From Bacteroidota bacterium (GTDB lineage Bacteria > Bacteroidota > Bacteroidia > Chitinophagales > Chitinophagaceae): DNA of 14,442 bases. Below the pieces are notes generated by a model that did not search any database, was not told the DNA's origin, and saw only the letters and a program-made list of their open reading frames with translations. Made by a program: the position numbers and the translations under genes. The stretch spans positions 1-14,442 of the forward strand of contig JAEYUA010000207.1 in assembly GCA_023433755.1 (NCBI GenBank), in the 5' to 3' direction. Shown in pieces: positions 13,926 to 14,442 of the stretch. How positions within the stretch are numbered: position 1 is the stretch's first letter; each line of letters opens with the position of its first letter.

Positions 13926-14442
13926 ATGAATGAATTTTTCAACCGCGAATTTTTAGATAACCCGATCCGGGATTATGCCTGGATCCTTGGCATCATCCTG
14001 TTTGTGATTGTTCTGAACAAAGTGATTTCAAGATATATTGCCTTGCTGCTGTGCAAGGTTTTTACAAGAGCATGGAAAGATTTTGACCAGAAAAAATTCG
14101 TTGACCTGATCCTCCATCCCCTCGGAACCTTCCTGGTGATCACGGTTTCAATTGTGGCTTTATACCGCCTCAATTTTCCTGAAGACCTCAATATCACCCT
14201 GTACAAATTTCATCTAAAAAATATCCTGCTCTCAATCGGCATTGCCATACAGGTGATCACTTTTACCTGGCTTGTACTGAGAGTGATTGATTTTATTGCA
14301 AGCATACTAGAATCTAAAGCCAACCTCACACCATCACAGGCCGACAACCAGCTCATTATTTTTTTCCGCGATTTTTTAAAGGTTATTATGGGCATCATCG
14401 GTGGTGTAATGCTCCTCCATTTCGCATTCAATTATAATGTGG
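13926..14442 (+). CDS. MscS-type mechanosensitive channel, 3' end outside the window
   Basis: The first 172 residues of an integral membrane protein, cut off by the window end. Four hydrophobic helices are visible at about 17-36, 66-81, 97-120 and 150-167, separated by short charged loops (KVFTRAWKDFDQKKF; SILESKANLTPSQADNQ). The final helix context, NQLIIFFRDFLKVIMGIIGG followed by NYNV, matches the segment just before the Gly/Ala-rich pore helix of MscS-family small-conductance channels, which release solutes on hypo-osmotic shock. The pore helix itself would lie just past 14442, so the call rests on the upstream helices. The ATG at 13926 is 26 bp after the propeller gene on the same strand, so this gene probably belongs to the same transcript. 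Confidence 0.78.
   Translation, partial: MNEFFNREFLDNPIRDYAWILGIILFVIVLNKVISRYIALLLCKVFTRAWKDFDQKKFVDLILHPLGTFLVITVSIVALYRLNFPEDLNITLYKFHLKNILLSIGIAIQVITFTWLVLRVIDFIASILESKANLTPSQADNQLIIFFRDFLKVIMGIIGGVMLLHFAFNYNV

Overview
The window reads as ordinary chromosomal DNA of a Bacteroidota bacterium, most likely near the family Chitinophagaceae. This is inferred from protein character and gene neighbourhoods: an ECF sigma factor next to a one-TM protein with VPxGYF motifs, a DinB-like protein, a CarB that stops after its second synthetase half, and the block birA / rsfS / ftsH / LUD-domain protein. Genes generally lack Shine-Dalgarno sequences, and several start with TTG. I see no phage, transposon, CRISPR, toxin or defence genes and no RNA genes. 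There is no gene-free stretch above 300 bases; the largest gap is 177 bases (1653-1829).

Layout. (1) 1-1652, plus strand: 3' part of an ECF sigma factor, a membrane protein with internal repeats that is probably its anti-sigma partner, and a small secreted helical protein. Together they look like an envelope-sensing operon, followed by a probable terminator at 1703-1730. (2) 1830-5523, minus strand: a small membrane-anchored protein, a strong terminator, carB (carbamoyl-phosphate synthase large subunit without its allosteric domain), and a DinB-fold protein. (3) 5660-8290, plus strand: an exported M23 metallopeptidase, a BCP-type peroxiredoxin and a small lipoprotein whose end overlaps the end of the facing birA gene by 14 bp. 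(4) 8277-9026, minus strand: birA, monofunctional biotin ligase. (5) 9122-14442, plus strand: rsfS, ftsH, a LUD-domain (LutC-like) protein, an LpxH-type phosphoesterase, a secreted propeller-like protein translationally coupled to it, and the first part of an MscS-type channel cut by the window end.

The cell-envelope theme is strong: envelope sigma operon, M23 hydrolase, lipoprotein, FtsH membrane protease, LpxH of lipid A synthesis and a mechanosensitive channel. The rest is core metabolism and translation (carB, birA, rsfS, bcp).

The most interesting structure is not a gene. Short tandem arrays with an exact 7-base period occur in three intergenic gaps. Two of them (units like GCCAATA) start at the stop codon of the upstream gene and read in the same direction relative to that gene, although the genes are on opposite strands. 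A third, different heptamer array (units ending CGTGA) lies between convergent genes. I found no credible new multi-gene system.
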